Assembly (NCBI RefSeq): GCF_009176305.1
Contig: NZ_BLAJ01000004.1
Span: 124,001 to 188,000 of the forward strand
Direction of reading: 5' to 3'
Origin: Martinezella dioscoreae
Lineage (GTDB): Bacteria; Pseudomonadota; Alphaproteobacteria; Rhizobiales; Rhizobiaceae
Length of the DNA: 64,000 nucleotides
Shown: in pieces, positions 61,366 through 64,000 of the stretch
Layout of the letters: the number at the start of each line of letters is the position of its first letter
Numbering within the stretch: the first letter of the stretch is position 1
The notes under the pieces: generated by a model
The model's database searches: none
The model's input: only the letters and a program-made list of their open reading frames with translations
What the model was told of the DNA's origin: nothing
Made by a program: the position numbers and the translations under genes

Positions 61366-62850
61366 TTACGCGGCCTCGTATCTCGATACCTGCGCCGGCG
61401 CCGCGATGGACGTCGTTTCCAGGTAGAAGCGCAGCAGCAGGTTTCTGGCAGCCAACGCGCGATATTCCGCCGTGGCGCGCATGTCGGTCAGTGGCGCGTA
61501 ATCCTGGGCATATTTCTCCATTGCCGTCTCCACGGTCCTCTCGCTCCAGGGCTGGCCGAGCAGCGCTCTTTCGACGGCGAAGGCCCGTTTCGGCGTCGCG
61601 GCCATGCCGCCATAGGCGATCCGGATTTCGGCAACCGTGCCATCTTCGCCAAGTACCAGCCGGAAGGCGCCGAGCGTGGCGGTAATGTCCTCGTCCCGGC
61701 GCTTCGTCACCTTGTAGATGGCGAATTTCGCCGCGGCTGCAGGAACCGGAATATGGATGGCTTCGACGAATTCGCCAGGCTGGCGGTCCTGTTTGCCATA
61801 GGCGATGAAGAAGTCTTCAAGCGCAATGGTGCGCCGAACGATGCCCTTGCGCAAGGTCAGCGACGCGTTGAGCGCAATCAACGCCGGTGGCGTATCGCCG
61901 ATCGGCGAGCCGTTGGCGATGTTGCCGCCGATCGTGCCCATGTTGCGCACCTGCTGGCCGCCAATGCGGGTAATCAACGGCCCAAGCGCCGGGACATGCT
62001 GCGAAAGCGTCGCGAACGCCTCCGAATAGGTGACGCCGGCGCCGATGCTGAGCACGCCGTCTTTCACCACGATCGATTTCAACTCCTGCAGCCCGGCAAT
62101 GAAGATGACCGGCGTGACGTCGCGCATGTGCTTGGTGACCCAGAGGCCGACATCGGTCGAGCCGGCCACCACGGTCGCCGTCGGCGATGCCTCCAGAACC
62201 GAGGCGAAATCATCAAGGTTCGCCGGCACGATCAGCCGATTTCGACCCTCGCCGATTTCGACGCGGACGCCATCGCGAAGGGCCTGCAGGCGCGCGATCA
62301 TGGTTTCGCGTTCGATCAGCAGCGGGTCGTCTTGCGTACCGCCATATTGGGAGATGGAGCGGGCGGCGCGCAAGATCGGTTCATAGCCGGTGCAGCGACA
62401 GAGATTGCCCTGGAGCGCTGTTTCGATCTGTTGATCCGTGGGATTCGGCGTCTGCATCCAAAGTCCGTAGAGCGACATGACGAAACCAGGCGTGCAGAAG
62501 CCGCATTGCGAACCGTGAAAGTCGACCATCGCTTGCTGCACCGGATGCAGGTGTTCGTCGCTCGGGGCGAGATGCTCGACGGTGACCACATGACAGCCAT
62601 CCAACGAACCGAGGAAGCGGATGCAGGCGTTGACGCTCTCATAGACGAGGCCACCCGCGGGCGTCAGCCGACCCACAAGCACCGTGCAGGCGCCGCAGTC
62701 GCCTTCGGCGCAGCCTTCCTTGGTGCCCTTCAGCGAACGGGAAAGGCGCAGCCAGTCGAGCAGCGTCTGGTCCGACGCCACGTCGGTAAGAATGATGTCC
62801 CAGCCGTTGAGAATGAAACGAAGTTCGGAGCGGATTTTCGTCGATGTCAT
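61366..62850 (-). CDS. xdhA: Xanthine dehydrogenase small subunit (2Fe-2S and FAD)
   Basis: The 494-residue product starts with a plant-type ferredoxin domain (KEGCAEGDCGACTVLVG). A second [2Fe-2S] domain follows (SQCGFCTPGFVMSLYGL; NLCRCTGYEPILRA), then the FAD-binding domain from about residue 190 (ATVVAGSTDVGLWVTKHMRD; TIGGNIANGSPIGDTPPALI). It passes electrons from the molybdenum centre to FAD and NAD+. It begins 2 bases after the uraH stop, so uraH-xdhA-xdhB-xdhC form one operon. Confidence 0.95.
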   Translation of the reverse strand: MTSTKIRSELRFILNGWDIILTDVASDQTLLDWLRLSRSLKGTKEGCAEGDCGACTVLVGRLTPAGGLVYESVNACIRFLGSLDGCHVVTVEHLAPSDEHLHPVQQAMVDFHGSQCGFCTPGFVMSLYGLWMQTPNPTDQQIETALQGNLCRCTGYEPILRAARSISQYGGTQDDPLLIERETMIARLQALRDGVRVEIGEGRNRLIVPANLDDFASVLEASPTATVVAGSTDVGLWVTKHMRDVTPVIFIAGLQELKSIVVKDGVLSIGAGVTYSEAFATLSQHVPALGPLITRIGGQQVRNMGTIGGNIANGSPIGDTPPALIALNASLTLRKGIVRRTIALEDFFIAYGKQDRQPGEFVEAIHIPVPAAAAKFAIYKVTKRRDEDITATLGAFRLVLGEDGTVAEIRIAYGGMAATPKRAFAVERALLGQPWSERTVETAMEKYAQDYAPLTDMRATAEYRALAARNLLLRFYLETTSIAAPAQVSRYEAA

Positions 62851-62852
62851 TT

Positions 62853-63218
62853 TCAGCTCCCGCGGTAGGTGGAGTAGCTGTAAGGCGAGAGGAGCAGCGG
62901 CACATGGTAGTGCGCTTGTTCATCAGCGAGACCGAAGCGGATCGGAATGATGTCTAGAAACATCGGGCTCGCCGATGTGCGGCCAAGATAGTCACCGGCA
63001 TGGAAGCGCAGCTCGTAGGTGCCGGCCTGCATGGTTTCGCCTGATAGCAGCGGCGCATCGCAGCGACCGTCGTCGTTGGTTTCGGTGGACGTCAGGAGGT
63101 GCAGTGCATCGCCCTCGATCCGGTAGAGTTCGATGCGCAAGCCTTCAGCAGGTTTGCCGAGCGCCGTATCCAGGACGTGGGTCGTGAGCCGTCCGGCTCC
63201 TGGCGAATGAGACTGCAT
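62853..63218 (-). CDS. uraH: 5-hydroxyisourate hydrolase
   Basis: The 121-residue product is a transthyretin-like protein. It has the family's N-terminal active-site motif ([20 protein letters not shown]), the central [12 protein letters not shown] and the diagnostic C-terminal YRGS after [15 protein letters not shown]. It hydrolyses 5-hydroxyisourate, the product of PuuD, to OHCU. GGGAGAAG precedes ATG 63218. It has no signal peptide and acts in the cytoplasm. It is the first gene of the xdh operon. Confidence 0.94.
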   Translation of the reverse strand: MQSHSPGAGRLTTHVLDTALGKPAEGLRIELYRIEGDALHLLTSTETNDDGRCDAPLLSGETMQAGTYELRFHAGDYLGRTSASPMFLDIIPIRFGLADEQAHYHVPLLLSPYSYSTYRGS

Positions 63219-63770
63219 ATTCTTCTCCCGAACGTAGCGCTCCTTTCTCTACTATCCGCCAGGCTCATTCCCATGAAAAGCAGCTGTAACGTTCGAGACT
63301 TTCAAAATTTCCAAGGGGAATGGCACGCGTGATTTGCGGTTAGACATTGGATGTCGAAACGTTTGGAGGAGCGTTTCATACGATGTCGCGGCGGGATGGA
63401 TGAATACGGCTTGCGCGCTTCGCATGCGCTGAGGCCGGGAAATACGTGCCGGTATCGCGATATGCATTTGATGAAAATGCAGATTTCCGTATTGCATGGC
63501 GGACGTGATGAGCACGCCGATGTTCGGCCGACCCTGATGGGTATCGGGTAGAGGCGCTTGCGGCAGGGGGAATCCGATGCCGCGGTCTTCGTGATCAGCG
63601 TCGGTAGTGATTGACCATGGAAATAGCCGCGGCATGGCGGCCGCCGGGTTGCCAGCCGCGCTCCGGTCGATTTCCGCTGTCCGCACAGCGGGTCAGGTAT
63701 CAAACCCAAGCGAACATATCGTCGATCGAGGAAGAGATGACTTCGGAGAATGGAAACGGGAGACCCATGA
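63219..63770. other. Divergent region between uraH and allA
   Basis: About 550 bases contain no gene I can support, though short frames are open on both strands. A candidate dyad, GAAACG at 63357-63362 and CGTTTC at 63373-63378, may be regulatory. GGGAG near 63759 is the ribosome-binding site of allA. The region must carry the promoters for both operons. Confidence 0.45.
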
Positions 63771-64000
63771 ATGAAAGTGATCGAAATTCAGCCGCTGGCG
63801 AGAGCCGCATTCGCGCCCTTTGGCGATGTCATCGAAATGGAGGGGGCTCAAAGTTTCCCCATCAACGCCGGGAAATGCGTTCGTTATCATGATCTCGCAA
63901 AGGTCGAAGCGATTGGTGAGGAGGCACGCACGATGATCAGTTGGCTGCGCGGCGAACCCTATGCGCTGCCGCTGGAACTGAAGATGGTCGAGCGGCACCC
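63771..64000 (+). CDS. allA: Ureidoglycolate lyase, N-terminal part (cut by window edge)
   Basis: Seventy-six residues are visible, starting MKVIEIQPLARAAFAPFGDV followed by IEMEGAQSFPINAGKCVRYH, the typical start of ureidoglycolate lyase, and the frame runs off the window. The enzyme splits ureidoglycolate into glyoxylate and urea, linking purine breakdown to the gcl operon. ATG 63771 follows GGGAG by about 8 bases; an overlapping ATG at 63767 is in another frame. It is divergent from uraH-xdhABC. Confidence 0.85.
   Translation, partial: MKVIEIQPLARAAFAPFGDVIEMEGAQSFPINAGKCVRYHDLAKVEAIGEEARTMISWLRGEPYALPLELKMVERH

Noticed and set aside
61189..62868. 559-residue open frame on the plus strand
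   Set aside because: It is antisense to xdhA, which carries both iron-sulfur motifs. The antisense product is Arg/His-rich and unrelated to any family.
63252..63709. Open frames of 135-144 residues on the minus strand between uraH and allA
   Set aside because: Two overlapping frames are both open, neither has a family signature or a ribosome-binding site, and the place is a natural divergent promoter.

Overview
The window reads as chromosome or large-replicon DNA of an alphaproteobacterium, most likely a Rhizobium-type member of the Rhizobiaceae. This rests on the high GC content, the gene families (SPINDLY-type glycosyltransferase, membrane urate oxidase PuuD, XdhABC with a gcl-hyi-glxR-ttuD operon, AraC and transporter pairs) and the protein sequences. 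It is inference, because no rRNA or tRNA gene is present to anchor it. I saw no insertion sequence, prophage or CRISPR array.

Left part (1-12.1 kb, minus strand). A TPR/GT41 (OGT/SPINDLY-like) glycosyltransferase lies just downstream of a giant gene. That gene encodes about 2,630 residues built almost entirely of an octapeptide close to L-S/T-T-x-Q-I-A-A, with super-repeats that are often 17 octads long. Upstream is a solitary flagellar hook gene, flgE, with its own terminator. The pairing of a Ser/Thr-rich repeat protein with a protein O-glycosyltransferase is the most unusual feature of the window.

12.4-19.1 kb is an aromatic-catabolism unit. A GntR/FCD repressor is divergent from an operon for an amidohydrolase/decarboxylase, a two-domain extradiol (VOC) dioxygenase, an MhpA-like flavin hydroxylase, an MFS importer and an FAH-family hydrolase. 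19.2-27.4 kb holds a secreted GH3 glycosidase, an OafA-type acyltransferase, a DhaK-DhaL kinase, an aminotransferase relic and two membrane proteins.

27.7-44 kb is rich in export and regulation. It has an RND pump and adaptor divergent from a two-component system, an NmrA-like protein beside an AraC gene broken by an in-frame TGA, a ParE-toxin relic, two divergent AraC/transporter pairs (EamA and Fsr-type MFS), a single-cysteine DsbA-like protein and an EntS/TSE-type MFS exporter. 44.4-47.3 kb carries a membrane GGDEF-EAL protein with a small periplasmic partner.

47.8-64 kb is a nearly continuous purine-to-glycerate route: GuaD, XdhABC, PuuD, UraH and AllA lead from guanine and xanthine towards glyoxylate, and Gcl, Hyi, GlxR and TtuD turn glyoxylate into phosphoglycerate. 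IclR and LysR regulators are divergent from the operons they probably control. A Phd/VapC toxin-antitoxin pair with a clear operator palindrome sits between the LysR gene and xdhC. OHCU decarboxylase, allantoinase and allantoicase are not in the window.
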